From NCBI RefSeq assembly GCF_016427565.1, contig NZ_JAELXT010000011.1, positions 80,834 to 144,833 on the forward strand: a stretch of DNA of 64,000 bases, in the 5' to 3' direction. This stretch comes from Microvirga splendida (GTDB lineage Bacteria; Pseudomonadota; Alphaproteobacteria; Rhizobiales; Beijerinckiaceae). The stretch's first letter is position 1. Every line of letters starts with the position of its first letter. Made by a program: the position numbers and the translations under genes. Below, piece after piece: positions 30,424 through 42,345 of this stretch. A model generated the notes under the pieces. That model saw only the letters and a list, made by a program, of their open reading frames with translations, had not been told where the DNA came from and made no database searches.

Positions 30424-31583
30424 ACAACGTCGTGACCTCCAGGCGGCACTACGTCGATCCCGCGCCCTTCGATCCGGGCGCCACGGAACCCGTCGGCACG
30501 GAGAACGAAAACTTCTATCGCGCCTCCTCGTGGCAGTTGATGTGGTGGAAGTTCCGGCGGCACAAGGTGGCCCTCGCCGCCGCCTTCGTGCTGCTGGCCT
30601 TCTACGCGCTCGTGCCCTTCGTCGAAGTGGTCGCGCCCTACAACCAGACCAAGCGGCACGGCGACTTCCTCTATGCCCCGCCGCAGGGCATCCACCTGAT
30701 GCACGAGGGACGCTTCATCGGCCCCTTCGTGTATCCCTACAATTACAGCTTCGACCTGGAGAACTTCCGGCGCGTCTACACGGCCGACACCTCGAGGCCG
30801 CAGCCGATCCGCTTCCTGTGCCGGGGCGACGACTACGAGTTCTGGGGGATGTGGCAGGCGAACCTTCACCTGGTCTGCCCGCCGGAAGACGGCACCATGT
30901 TCCTGCTCGGCACCGACCGGCTCGGACGAGACCTGCTCTCGCGCATCATCTACGGGGCGCGGATCTCGCTCACCATCGGCATCGTGGGCATCGCGGTCTC
31001 GTTCACCCTGGGGCTCTTCTTCGGCGGGCTCGCCGGCTATCTCGGCGGCTGGGTCGATCACGTGATCCAGCGCATGATCGAGATCCTGCGCTCCCTGCCG
31101 GAGCTGCCCCTGTGGCTCGCGCTCTCCGCTGCCCTGCCGCCGAACTGGAGCCCGATCCTGGTCTTCTTCGGCATCACGATCATCCTCGGCCTGCTCGACT
31201 GGCCGGGCCTCGCCCGCGCGGTGCGCTCGAAGCTGCTTTCGCTGCGCGAGGAGGATTTCGTGAAGGCCGCCGAGTTGATGGGCGCCTCCAAGCAGCGCGT
31301 GATCGCGCGCCATCTCATCCCGAACTTCATGAGCCACCTGATCGCCTCGGCGACGCTGTCGATCCCCTCGATGATCCTCGGCGAAACCGCCCTCTCCTTC
31401 TTAGGATTAGGCCTGCGCCCACCGGTGACGAGCTGGGGCGTCCTGCTCAACGAGGCGCAGAACTTGGCTGCCGTGCAGCTGCATCCCTGGCTTCTGTTCC
31501 CGATGCTTCCCGTGGTGCTCGTCGTGCTTGCCTTCAACTTCATGGGCGACGGTCTGCGCGACGCAGCGGACCCGTATCATTAG
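30420..31583 (+). CDS. ABC importer permease 2 (DppC/YejE type)
   Basis: 387 residues. An N-terminal OppC-type segment (WWKFRRHKVALAAAFVLLAF) is followed by a long periplasmic loop, then LLGTDRLGRDLLSRIIYGAR near residue 160-180, the signature of DppC-type permeases. The coupling motif is EDFVKAAELMGASKQRVIAR near residue 278. Last gene of the importer operon; the amidase gene starts 73 bases later and could be co-transcribed. Confidence 0.92.
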   Translation: MNNVVTSRRHYVDPAPFDPGATEPVGTENENFYRASSWQLMWWKFRRHKVALAAAFVLLAFYALVPFVEVVAPYNQTKRHGDFLYAPPQGIHLMHEGRFIGPFVYPYNYSFDLENFRRVYTADTSRPQPIRFLCRGDDYEFWGMWQANLHLVCPPEDGTMFLLGTDRLGRDLLSRIIYGARISLTIGIVGIAVSFTLGLFFGGLAGYLGGWVDHVIQRMIEILRSLPELPLWLALSAALPPNWSPILVFFGITIILGLLDWPGLARAVRSKLLSLREEDFVKAAELMGASKQRVIARHLIPNFMSHLIASATLSIPSMILGETALSFLGLGLRPPVTSWGVLLNEAQNLAAVQLHPWLLFPMLPVVLVVLAFNFMGDGLRDAADPYH

Positions 31584-31656
31584 GCGAATGGCCTGTTGTC
31601 CTCGATCCGAGGGAATGCGAGACATCCTGCATCGATGAAGATGGCAGAGGTGTTTC

Positions 31657-32604
31657 GTGGCCGAATACCGGATTGATGCGTCGCCCGAGAGCGTTCACTG
31701 GGGTTATTTCGATGCGGGCATTCCCCCCCGCCTTACGGTCAACTCCGGCGACACGGTTACGATCTCGACCGTGTCTGGCGGCCCGGAGGCGATGCCGAAG
31801 GCGCCCTTTGTCATCCCGCAAGCGCTGTCGGATATTCATGCGGCTCACAAGCCGAAGCTGCCGGGCCACATCTGCACCGGCCCGGTCGCCGTGCGCGGCG
31901 CCAAGGCCGGTCAGGTTCTCGAGGTCCGCATCAAGGACATCCAGCTGCATTACGACTGGGGCTTCACCTATTCCGCTCCGCAGAAAGGTGCCCTGCCCGA
32001 CGATTTCGATGAGATCCATTTCATGACGATCCCGCTGAATCACGAGCGGATGACAGGCAAGCTGCCCTGGGGCCTGGAGCTGCCCTTGAAGCCCTTCTTC
32101 GGCGTGATGGCCGTGGCGCCGCCGGCTGCCTGGGGAGCACTCAGCACCCTGCCGCCGCGTCGCAACGGCGGAAATCTCGACAACAAGGAGCTGGTGGCCG
32201 GCACCACGCTCTATCTGCCGATCCATGTGGATGGAGCCCTATTCTCGGTCGGCGACGGCCATGGCGTGCAGGGCGACGGCGAGGTCTGCGTCACGGCCAT
32301 CGAGACCGGCCTCATCGGCACCTTCGAGCTGCATCTGCGCGAGAGCATGCACCTCACCTGGCCCATGGCCGAGACTCAGACGCACATCATGACCATGGCG
32401 TTCGATCCGGATCTCGACGATTGCGTGGTCATCGCGCTGCGCTCCATGATCGACCTGATCGTCGAACGCACAGGCATCACCAAGGCAGAGGCCTATGCCC
32501 TGTGCAGCCTCGCGGCCGATCTGCGCATCACCCAGGTGGTCAACGGCAACAAGGGCGTCCACGTGATGCTCGACAAGAGCCTGCTGCAGAAGGCGCAGCG
32601 CTAA
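31657..32604 (+). CDS. Acetamidase/formamidase family protein
   Basis: 315 residues from GTG 31657, with AGAGG about eight bases upstream. Members of the FmdA/AmdA family hydrolyse short amides to the acid and ammonia. Recognisable parts: SVHWGYFDAGIPPRLTVNSG near the N-terminus, PGHICTGPVAVRGAKAGQVL, IHVDGALFSVGDGHGVQGDGE near residue 190, and a C-terminal SLAADLRITQVVNGNKGVH. The last is a conserved family segment. The position after a peptide-type importer suggests use of an imported amide, which is inference. Its stop overlaps the stop of the convergent DUF763 gene. Confidence 0.88.
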   Translation: MAEYRIDASPESVHWGYFDAGIPPRLTVNSGDTVTISTVSGGPEAMPKAPFVIPQALSDIHAAHKPKLPGHICTGPVAVRGAKAGQVLEVRIKDIQLHYDWGFTYSAPQKGALPDDFDEIHFMTIPLNHERMTGKLPWGLELPLKPFFGVMAVAPPAAWGALSTLPPRRNGGNLDNKELVAGTTLYLPIHVDGALFSVGDGHGVQGDGEVCVTAIETGLIGTFELHLRESMHLTWPMAETQTHIMTMAFDPDLDDCVVIALRSMIDLIVERTGITKAEAYALCSLAADLRITQVVNGNKGVHVMLDKSLLQKAQR

Positions 32605-33845
32605 ATATTCTCTGGCGGCGGCTCCTCGCCGAAGATGGAGCGGCCGCCATACGCATGGGATTTCGCTGTCTCCTGACGGATGTGCTCTTCGACGTCCGGG
32701 CCGGTGGCATGGCGCTCGAGCGCGCGCGCCTGATCATCCAGACGCTTCAAAGCAAAGAGCTCCTCCTGCTGTCCGAGCTTCGCTTTCTGGACGGCGGATT
32801 TCAGCACGCGAATGGTTTCGTCATAGACCCGCACCGGCACCGGATACGGGTGCCGATCCTTGCCGCCATGGGCAAGAGAGAAGCGGGCGGGATCGCTGAA
32901 GCGGCAGGGCGTGCCGTGCACGACCTCGGCCACCATGGCAAGCGCCTCGACGGTACGCGGCCCAACGCCTGGAGTCATCAGGAGATCGGAAAAGTCTTCA
33001 GGCCCGCGATCGGCCGCGGCCGCGAGGGTTCCGTGGAGCCGTCGCAGCACCACGTCCTTTGCGCGAACATCGTGATGCTCCGGCATCACCAGATGCGGCA
33101 GCAGCGGCTGCGAGCTCGCGACCGGCGCCGCCTCGCGCTCTTCAAGCGCCAGGAATTTGCGGGCGATGGTGTCGGGTCCCAGCGAACCGAGGAGATCGAT
33201 CTGCGCCTTGCGCGAGGCCGCAGCCCGTCGGTCGGTGAGATTGACGATGATGCCCTGCGCCTTGCCGTCGATCGCCGTATGCGGCTCGTCGACGAAGCTC
33301 TTCAAATCCTCGGACAGCCAATGATAGCGGCGTGCCAGCCGCGATGCATCGTTCATCCCCTGCTGGACCACGGCCCATTTGCCGTCATCCGTGACGATGA
33401 AGCCGTGGAGATAGAGATCGAATCCGTCCTGGATCGCCGCGCTGTCGACCTTCGCCACCAGCCGGCTCGCCTGCGCGAGCGCCGCGCCGTCGAAGCCCAC
33501 GCGCTCGCCAATGGCGACGAGCTCGTGCGGCGTCTGTCGCGAATGCTTTCCGCGTCCGCCGCAGACATGGATGCCGAGCTCCTGCGACAGCGGGGTCAGT
33601 CCGCGCTTGAGGGCGCCGATGACGCTGGTGGTGATGCCGGAGGAATGCCAGTCCATGCCCATCACCGCGCCGAAGGATTGGAACCAGAACGGATGCGCCA
33701 GCCGGCGCAGCAGCTCGTCGCGTCCGTAATGATGCACGATGGCCTCGCTCACCACGCCGCCGAGGCGCGTCATGCGGTCCGCCAGCCATTTCGGCACATG
33801 GCCGGAATGGAGCGGCAGATCGGCGCTTCCGGCGCGCTTGGCCAT
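32601..33845 (-). CDS. DUF763 family protein
   Basis: 414 residues from ATG 33845 (MAKRAGSADLPLHSGHVPKW), with GGAGAG upstream; a possible earlier start adds 23 residues without family character. DUF763 features visible: SADLPLHSGHVPKWL, MGMDWHSSGITTSVIGALKRG near residue 60-80, and GVGPRTVEALAMVAE near 300, a helix-hairpin-helix-like segment that suggests DNA contact. Function not established. Convergent with the amidase gene, sharing four bases at the stops (CTAA). Confidence 0.86.
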   Translation of the reverse strand: MAKRAGSADLPLHSGHVPKWLADRMTRLGGVVSEAIVHHYGRDELLRRLAHPFWFQSFGAVMGMDWHSSGITTSVIGALKRGLTPLSQELGIHVCGGRGKHSRQTPHELVAIGERVGFDGAALAQASRLVAKVDSAAIQDGFDLYLHGFIVTDDGKWAVVQQGMNDASRLARRYHWLSEDLKSFVDEPHTAIDGKAQGIIVNLTDRRAAASRKAQIDLLGSLGPDTIARKFLALEEREAAPVASSQPLLPHLVMPEHHDVRAKDVVLRRLHGTLAAAADRGPEDFSDLLMTPGVGPRTVEALAMVAEVVHGTPCRFSDPARFSLAHGGKDRHPYPVPVRVYDETIRVLKSAVQKAKLGQQEELFALKRLDDQARALERHATGPDVEEHIRQETAKSHAYGGRSIFGEEPPPENI

Positions 33846-33953
33846 CGGACGTTCTCTCCTCGAAGCCTGAATGTAGCAGCAGGGCTCATGCCATGAACCA
33901 ACACGGTGGACCACTGCGCAAGAAAAAGGCGCCCGAAGGCGCCTTAAACTGTC

Positions 33954-35468
33954 TTAGCGACGACGGGGGCTCTTTTCGAGCCAGGCCACCTGGGCGCCGT
34001 CTCCGCGGCGGCCATCTTGGCGGGCTGCGGCAGGCTTTGCCTGTGCGGGGCGTTGACCCTGCGCAGGCCGTTGGCCTTGAGCCGGACGCTGGCCCTGCGC
34101 AGGACGCTGCTGGTTCCCTGTCGGCTGGCCGCCCTGCGGCTGACCGTTGCCTGCGGGTTTGCCACCGCGACCGCGACGGCGCTTCGGCCCACGGTCGGCA
34201 TTCGGATCGGCACTGCGCGGTTGGCCATGCCCCTGATGCCCGCGGGCATGCGGAGCTGCGCGGCCCCGCGGCTGACCGTTGCGCCCGGACTGCTCGCGGC
34301 GCGGCTCGGAAGCCTCGGACACGGCGGAACCGGCAGGAAGACCCTCGGGGAGCGGCATGACCGGCACCTTCAGGCGGGTCAGCTTCTCGATGTCCTTGAG
34401 GTAGGCCTTCTCCTCGTCGTTGCAGAACGAGATCGCGGAACCCGTGGCGCCTGCGCGGGCCGTGCGGCCGATGCGGTGGACGTAAGACTCGGGCACGTTC
34501 GGCAGGTCGTAGTTGATGACGTGGGACACGCCCTCGACGTCGATGCCGCGGGCCGCGATATCGGTGGCCACCAGCACACGGCACGAGCCGTCGCGGAAGC
34601 CCGCAAGCGCACGCTCGCGCTGCGGCTGGGACTTGTTGCCGTGGATGGCAGCGCCCGCGATGCCGGCCTTGTCGAGGCCGCGCACCACCTTGTCCGCCCC
34701 GTGCTTGGTGCGGGTGAAGACGAGAACGCGGTCGATGCTCGGGTCGCGCAGGAGCGTCTCGAGCAGAACCTGCTTGCGGCCGGTCTGCACGAAGATCACG
34801 CTCTGCTCCACGCGCTCGGCAGTCGTCGCCACCGGGGTGACCGCCACATGGGCCGGGTTGCGCAGGAACGATTCAGCCAGCGTCGAGATCGTCTTCGGCA
34901 TGGTGGCCGAGAAGAACAGGCTCTGACGCTCCTTCGGCAGCAGGGTCACGATGCGCTTCAACGCATGGATGAAGCCGAGGTCGAGCATCTGGTCGGCCTC
35001 GTCGAGTACGAGGATCTCGATCTCGCGCAAGGTCAGCGCCCTGCGGTCGATGAGGTCGATCAAGCGGCCCGGCGTGGCGACGAGCACGTCGACGCCATTG
35101 GCCAGCGCCTTCTCCTGGCGGGAGATGGTCACGCCGCCGAACACCACTTCCGTGGTGAGACGCAGGTTGCGGCCATAGGCCTTGAAGCTGTCGGCGATCT
35201 GGCTCGCCAGCTCGCGGGTCGGGCTGAGCACGAGCACGCGGGGGCTCTTCGGCTTACGCGGCTTCGGGCTCTCAGACAGGCGATGCAGGATCGGCAGCGC
35301 GAAGGCGGCCGTCTTGCCGGTGCCGGTCTGGGCGATGCCGCACACGTCGCGGCCTTCCATGGCGTAGGGAATGGTCTGGGCCTGGATCGGGGTGGGCTTC
35401 TCATAGCCCTCGGCCGTCAGGGCCTTCAGGATCGGCTGGGCCAATCCGAAATCGGTGAAGAGTGTCAA
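33954..35468 (-). CDS. rhlE: DEAD-box RNA helicase, RhlE type
   Basis: 504 residues if started at TTG 35468, which gives LTLFTDFGLAQPILKAL, the usual RhlE N-terminus. An in-frame ATG at 35573 would add 35 residues unlike the family; neither start has a strong ribosome site. Motifs: Q motif KPTPIQAQ; AQTGTGKT (motif I) near residue 45; PTRELA; TPGR; DEAD in VLDEADQML; SAT; and HRIGRTARAG (motif VI). Acts in ribosome assembly, mRNA turnover or cold adaptation. The C-terminal 130 residues are basic and disordered, with tandem AQGQRP repeats encoded near 34050-34115, as in RNA-chaperone tails of this class. Confidence 0.9.
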   Translation of the reverse strand: MTLFTDFGLAQPILKALTAEGYEKPTPIQAQTIPYAMEGRDVCGIAQTGTGKTAAFALPILHRLSESPKPRKPKSPRVLVLSPTRELASQIADSFKAYGRNLRLTTEVVFGGVTISRQEKALANGVDVLVATPGRLIDLIDRRALTLREIEILVLDEADQMLDLGFIHALKRIVTLLPKERQSLFFSATMPKTISTLAESFLRNPAHVAVTPVATTAERVEQSVIFVQTGRKQVLLETLLRDPSIDRVLVFTRTKHGADKVVRGLDKAGIAGAAIHGNKSQPQRERALAGFRDGSCRVLVATDIAARGIDVEGVSHVINYDLPNVPESYVHRIGRTARAGATGSAISFCNDEEKAYLKDIEKLTRLKVPVMPLPEGLPAGSAVSEASEPRREQSGRNGQPRGRAAPHARGHQGHGQPRSADPNADRGPKRRRGRGGKPAGNGQPQGGQPTGNQQRPAQGQRPAQGQRPAQGQRPAQAKPAAARQDGRRGDGAQVAWLEKSPRRR

Positions 35469-35775
35469 AGTGTAACTTTCGAACGGATGCGGTGAGCCGC
35501 AAAGCAGGTTCGGCTTGGATAAAGCAAAGGCGCTTCTGGGCTCTTTGGGAAACAGCCCGCGTGATGGGGCCATCTTATGAGGGAGCGATTGAAGAAGGGG
35601 ACCGGGGTCTTCGCCTTATCGCGATTATCCGTCACGCAGTCCCGCTCAAGCGGCCCGGTATGCCGGTCGCCGTCGCCTGCTGTGCATATGGGGGTTGAGC
35701 GCGGCAAAGTCAACGAGTTTACTGCAGGGGATTAATTCTCCCCGGGAGGAGCGGGTGAGCGCACGGCTCGGCTAT

Positions 35776-37604
35776 TCAGACGACGAGGAAGTCGGCGGCG
35801 GAAAGCGAGACCTTGGTGGCGATCTTCATCATCTCGACAGCTTTGTACCTCGTGCCCGATCCGTCCATGTCGTAGGAGACCACGCCGGTCTTCTTGTTGT
35901 AAGCGATGTAGTCGTTCTTGTCCTTGGCCTTGCCAAGCTTGAAGAACTTCCCTTTGAGCGCCGCAGGCGCGCTCTCCGATCCAGCCTTGCCGAGCTTCTT
36001 GAAGATCTTGTTGTCGAGCCAGATCCTGTCTTCGCGCGGTGTGAAGTCGGTGATGGTATCGAAGTTCTTCTTCCGGTCGGTCCGCCAGGTGCCCAGGGTA
36101 GCGTTGAATACGAACACGTCCGCCCCGGCCCCACCTGTGAGAACGTCGTTGCCATAGCCGCCCTTGAGCTTGTCGGCTCCGGTGCCGCCGGTAAGCACAT
36201 CCTTGAGCCTCGTGCCGACCACAATCCGATCCGAAGGGGCTTCGGGTTCGGCAGGGTTGGTACTAAGCAGATCGACAAGCCGCACGGTGCGGTCTGAGAA
36301 CCCGAAGCTTTCGACATCGGTCACCGTATCGGTTCCGTCACCCGCGCTCCGCTTGTCGGCCACAAGGAACGATCCGTCGGCCTTTTGGGTCACGATGTAA
36401 TCGGAGCGCCGGCCCGAAAACACGGCGGTGTCGATATCGATGCCTCCATCGATGCGGTCGTTGCCGGATTTTCCCTCCAGCAGATCGGCGCCGCTCCTGC
36501 CCCAGAGATAGTTTGCCGCAACGTTGCCTTTGATCACATCGTTGCCCGCCCCCCTTTGGCATTCTCGATCAGCGAGCGCAGATCGCCCTTGTGAAGCAGC
36601 GCATTGTAAACATTGGCGGCATAGTAATCCCCTTTTGTGGTCCAACCCAGGTGGGTTCTCTGCGCCTGCGAAAAGATGGATTTTCCGCCAGGATCCAGAT
36701 CGAGCTGAAGGTTCGTCGTATAGTTCGACAAATCGTATGTATCGATGCCGCTGCCATCCCATAAGGTTTGGAAGATCGATCTCGCATCTTCCAGAAGTCC
36801 GTTCGCGTCGCGGCCTTGCGCAACGCCGTTGACGAAGGCCTCTCCGGTGGTCTCGCTCCATGAATAGACCGTGTCGTCTGCCCGGAACCCGTAGTTTGCT
36901 CCGTACAGGTACTGCAGGGCTGCGATATCCAGCATCATGTAGGTTTGAGGATGACCGCCGCTGTAGGTGACTGCACCCGCATGCAGCGACGGAGGGATGG
37001 TCGGCATCTGGCTATACGCCATGATGGTGTATTCGTAACCGTCTTTGTCGCCCGGAAGCAGAACGTCCTCAGGCATGTAGATCTCAAACGGATGCTTGAG
37101 ACCCAATGCATGGCCAAGTTCATGCATCGCGACGGCGTGCCCGTAAGTCGTGCTGGTCGGCGTGGCGAACGGATCCTCGCCCATGAAGTTCTGGCCGAAC
37201 CAGATATCGCCTTCGATTTCAGCTCCTGGATAATAAGCCCATGCCGTATCGACAAATGAGCTGGAGGCGATCCGAATGAGCGAGCTTGCGTCAGGATCGT
37301 TGTGCTTAGCAAACCTGAGATTGGTGAAGCCCTCGATCGGCGACAGCGTCATGGCGTTGCTGGTGCCAGACCGAGTACCATGGATGAAGCCTTCGAAAGC
37401 TTCCTGCATGAAGAGCGAGACGCCGGCAAAGTTCGAGGTGAGTTCTTCCCCATCCTTGTAGTCCGGAGAATAGGAGCTTGTCGTCGTAGGGAATGCATAG
37501 GTGATCGTGGTGCCCGCAGGCCAGCGGAAGCCTGAGATGAGCCCGTCTATGTAAGCATCGCCCGACCGAGTTCCGTCATAGATCCCTGTAACAACACGCG
37601 CCAT
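35776..37604 (-). pseudogene. Serralysin-like M10 metalloprotease with RTX tail, frameshifted
   Basis: Two overlapping reading frames make one protein. The first (37604 to a stop at 36534) holds the protease domain: zinc motif HELGHALGLKH, then a Met-turn in YTIMAYSQMP. The second (up to 35776) continues with RTX repeats (GGTGADKLKGGYGNDVLTGG) and a type I secretion tail ending SAADFLVV. The frames meet at a run of six G on the coding strand (36554-36549): one more G would read NAKGGAGNDV straight through into the first RTX repeat. So the gene has lost one base, or depends on slippage, or the sequence has an error. The intact product would have about 609 residues. ATG 37604 follows GAGGGTGAGC. 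Without correction, the protease would be made lacking its calcium-binding secretion domain. Confidence 0.85.
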
Positions 37605-37875
37605 GCTCACCCTCATATGAGGCTATCGGTTCCAATCTGACATTATTATTTATGTTATACCATAAATTTTCTCTACACAAACAAACCCTTTTCATGTGTA
37701 TTCCTGCTGTTCGTCCCAAGCTCATCCAACTCATGCCGTCCCGGTTCACCGAGGGCGCGGTTCGGGCAGAGACGCAGCCGGCATCGGCACGGTATGTTCA
37801 CATAAAAACGCGTGCGGCGGGTACGGATCGAGCCAGCACCTATCCGTCAACCGCAAGGCCTGACATAAAGCAAGA

Positions 37876-39078
37876 ATGTCACCCTCCGGCTCCATGCATT
37901 GGCGCGTCGTCTCGGCCCTCTCGATCACGCATCTGATCTCCTACGGGACGCTGTTCTACGCCTTCGCGCTCCTCATCGAACCCATGGAGCGGGATCTCGG
38001 ATGGTCGAAGACGGCGCTCACCGCCGCCTTCTCGCTCGCCCTCATATCCTCCGCCTTCTTCGCCGTGCCCGTGGGGCGGCTGATCGACCGGGGCTACGGG
38101 CGGTGGGTGATGACCGGAGGCTCGGTACTGGCCGCTCTCCTCCTCGTTCTCTGGGCCTATACGGACAGCTACCCGGTTTTCGTGCTGATCTGGCTCGGTC
38201 TCGGGGCCGCCACGAGCGCCCTGTTCTATGAGGCTGGCTTTGCGGTCCTCACGTTGAACCTGGGCCTTCTGGCCCGCCGGGGCATCACCATCATCACCCT
38301 CGTGGCGGGCTTTGCCAGCACGGTGTTCATCCCGCTCCTGCACGTGCTCATCGACCGTTACGGCTGGCGCGATACGATCCTCGTGATGGCGGCCCTGAAC
38401 ATCGGGATCTGCGCCGTGCTCCATGCCGGCGGCATCCCGGCCGCTCCCGCAAGACCGAAGCCCGCCGGCAATGTCCATGTGGCCGCGCCCCCTGCCGTGA
38501 AGCCCCGCCGGGTTCTGGCCAAGCCGGCCTTCTGGCTCTTCGTGCTCACCAACATCCTGCAGGGCACGATCTCGACCGGGGTCTCGATCCATCTGATCCC
38601 GATCTTTCTCGACCGGGGGTTCTCCATGGATGCCGCCGTGGCAGCCTATGCCATGATCGGCCCGGTCCAGGTGGCGGCCCGGTTCCTCACGGGGTTCGGC
38701 GAGCGGGCCATGAGCCTGCGGGGCATCGGGGTCGCCACCATGGCGCTCAGCGCCCTCGCCTTCCTGCTCCTACCCTTCATTCCACCCGGCTCCTGGCTGA
38801 TCCTGGTCTTTGCGGCCCTCTACGGCGCCTCCAACGGGATGCTGACCATCGTGCGGGCCCTGCTCCCGCCGGAGCTGTTCGGCCGGGAGGATTACGGGGC
38901 CATCCAGGGCATGATCGCCATGCCGGTCCGGATCACCATGGCGGGCGCCCCGTTCGCCTTCGGGGCCCTGTGGGCCTGGTGGGGCAGCTACGATGCCGTG
39001 CTGATCGCCTGCCTCGTCATGGCCGTGGGCTCCCTTGTGGCTTTCATGCTAAACCTCGCCTTGGCGAAGGAGCCCTGA
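37876..39078 (+). CDS. Major facilitator superfamily transporter
   Basis: 400 residues with about twelve transmembrane helices and a central basic loop (PKPAGNVHVAAPPAVKPRR near residue 195-213). The opening WRVVSALSITHLISYGTLFY and LGWSKTALTAAFSLALI resemble MFS members of the monocarboxylate/oxalate-formate type. Substrate not assignable. Single gene on the + strand; no regulator beside it. Confidence 0.83.
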   Translation: MSPSGSMHWRVVSALSITHLISYGTLFYAFALLIEPMERDLGWSKTALTAAFSLALISSAFFAVPVGRLIDRGYGRWVMTGGSVLAALLLVLWAYTDSYPVFVLIWLGLGAATSALFYEAGFAVLTLNLGLLARRGITIITLVAGFASTVFIPLLHVLIDRYGWRDTILVMAALNIGICAVLHAGGIPAAPARPKPAGNVHVAAPPAVKPRRVLAKPAFWLFVLTNILQGTISTGVSIHLIPIFLDRGFSMDAAVAAYAMIGPVQVAARFLTGFGERAMSLRGIGVATMALSALAFLLLPFIPPGSWLILVFAALYGASNGMLTIVRALLPPELFGREDYGAIQGMIAMPVRITMAGAPFAFGALWAWWGSYDAVLIACLVMAVGSLVAFMLNLALAKEP

Positions 39079-39166
39079 ACAGAGCAAGAAAGTGCTTGCC
39101 TTAGGCGGCTGAAGAAACCATGTGCAGGGCACCGGGACAGCCCGGTTTGAGAGAAAGACGCATTCC

Positions 39167-40687
39167 GTGACGACAGTGACCGATCTTCTGATTGTAGGCG
39201 GCGGCATCAACGGCGCCGGCATCGCGCGCGACGCCGTGGGCCGGGGCCTCTCGGTGGTGCTCTGCGAGCAGGGCGACTTGGCCGGCTACACCTCCTCCGC
39301 CTCCACCAAGCTGATCCACGGCGGGTTGCGCTACCTTGAGTATTACGAGTTCCGGCTGGTCCGCGAGGCCCTGTTCGAGCGCGAGCGCCTGCTCGAATCC
39401 GCTCCCCACATCATCTGGCCCCTGCGCTTCATCCTGCCGCATGAGAAGGGCATCCGCCCGGCCTGGTTCGTGCGCCTGGGCCTGTTCATGTACGACCACC
39501 TGGCACCCCGCAAGAAGCTGCCGGGCACGGAAGGCATCAAGCTCACCCGGCATCCGGCCGGTCAGGCTCTGAAGCCCGGCTTCGACACCGCCTTCGTCTA
39601 TTCCGACTGCTGGGTCGAGGACAGCCGCATGGTGGCGCTCAACGCGCTGGACGCCTTCGAGAAGGGCGCGGACATCCGGGTGCGCACCAAGCTCACCACC
39701 GCCCGCCGCGACGGCCAGACCTGGGTCGCCACCCTCCAGAACGTGGAGACGGGCGAGACGGAGGAGGTGCGCGCCAAAGTGATCGTCAATGCGGGCGGCC
39801 CCTTCGTGGCGGACGTGCTCAACGCCAAGCTCGGCCTGAACACCACCAAGAGTGTGCGCCTCGTGAAGGGCAGCCATATCGTGGTGCCGAAGCTCTTCGA
39901 CACCAAGGAAGCCTTCATTCTCCAGAACACGGACAAGCGCATCGTCTTCGCCATTCCGTACCAGGAGAAGTTCACGCTCATCGGCACCACCGACATCCCC
40001 GTGGAGTCGGTGCCGGACAAGAAGGTCGAGATCACCCCGGACGAGATCCAGTATCTCTGCAACGTGGTGAACCACTTCTTCAAGCGCGAGGTCACTCCGG
40101 CCGAAGTGGTGTGGACCTATTCCGGCGTGCGTCCGCTCTTCGACGACGGCTCCTCCAACGCCTCGGCGGTCACCCGCGACTATGTGTTCGACATGGACGC
40201 GCCGCAGGGCCAGGCGCCGGTGCTGTCGATCTTCGGCGGCAAGATCACCACGTTCCGCAAGCTCTCGGAGCATGCTCTCGAGGAGCTGAAAGCCTACTTC
40301 CCCAACATGAAGCCATCCTGGACGGAGAAGGCCAAGATGCCCGGCGGCGACATGCCGGATGCGGACTTCGACCGCTTCTTCGCCACCGTGCGCCAGCGCT
40401 GGCCCTTCCTGCCCGAGCCCCTCGCCCACCGCCTCGCGCGCGCCTACGGCACGCGGATCGAGGAGCTTTTGGGCTCCGCCAAATCCATGGCCGATCTCGG
40501 CGAGGATTTCGGCGCCGGGCTGACCGCCGCGGAAGTCGACTACCTAGTGCGCCGCGAATGGGCACGCAGTGCCGAGGACATCCTCTGGCGCCGCTCCAAG
40601 CTCGGGCTGCATGTGCCGGTTGACGCTCCGGCCAAGATCGATGCCTACTTGGCCAGGACCAAAGCGGCGGCCGTCGCAGCTCAATAA
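39167..40687 (+). CDS. glpD: Aerobic glycerol-3-phosphate dehydrogenase
   Basis: 506 residues from GTG 39167 ([13 protein letters not shown]); the upstream extension has no family character. FAD-dependent, membrane-associated enzyme oxidising glycerol-3-phosphate to dihydroxyacetone phosphate with electrons to quinone. FAD motif GGGINGAG is at residues 10-17; [21 protein letters not shown] follows as the family signature, then SGVRPLFDD and [14 protein letters not shown] near residue 350. glpK starts 25 bases later, so the two form a glycerol-catabolic operon. No glpF or glpR is present in the window. Confidence 0.94.
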   Translation: MTTVTDLLIVGGGINGAGIARDAVGRGLSVVLCEQGDLAGYTSSASTKLIHGGLRYLEYYEFRLVREALFERERLLESAPHIIWPLRFILPHEKGIRPAWFVRLGLFMYDHLAPRKKLPGTEGIKLTRHPAGQALKPGFDTAFVYSDCWVEDSRMVALNALDAFEKGADIRVRTKLTTARRDGQTWVATLQNVETGETEEVRAKVIVNAGGPFVADVLNAKLGLNTTKSVRLVKGSHIVVPKLFDTKEAFILQNTDKRIVFAIPYQEKFTLIGTTDIPVESVPDKKVEITPDEIQYLCNVVNHFFKREVTPAEVVWTYSGVRPLFDDGSSNASAVTRDYVFDMDAPQGQAPVLSIFGGKITTFRKLSEHALEELKAYFPNMKPSWTEKAKMPGGDMPDADFDRFFATVRQRWPFLPEPLAHRLARAYGTRIEELLGSAKSMADLGEDFGAGLTAAEVDYLVRREWARSAEDILWRRSKLGLHVPVDAPAKIDAYLARTKAAAVAAQ

Positions 40688-40712
40688 GGTTTGGGGCAAA
40701 TTGGGGAAAGTC

Positions 40713-42209
<1,497 letters not shown>

Positions 42210-42228
42210 TTCAGAGGATTGCATCCTC

Positions 42229-42321
42229 CACGTCATGGCCGGCCTTGTGCCGGCCCTCCCAATCAGACAAGCGCGGTGCCTCACAAATCGAGATCACCGG
42301 CACAAGGCCGGTGACGACGTG
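42229..42321. repeat. Long intergenic inverted repeat
   Basis: CACGTCATGGCCGGCCTTGT (from 42229) is mirrored by ACAAGGCCGGTGACGACGTG (ending at 42321) around a spacer of about 50 bases. The sequence CGTCATGGCCGG...TTGTGCCGGCC is of the kind repeated many times between genes in Hyphomicrobiales. It lies between the convergent glpK and HIT genes and could act as a transcript-end structure. A second small stem, GATCTGC/GCAGATC (42327-42347), overlaps the HIT stop codon. Confidence 0.7.
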
Positions 42322-42345
42322 GGGGCGATCTGCGGACCCGGCAGA

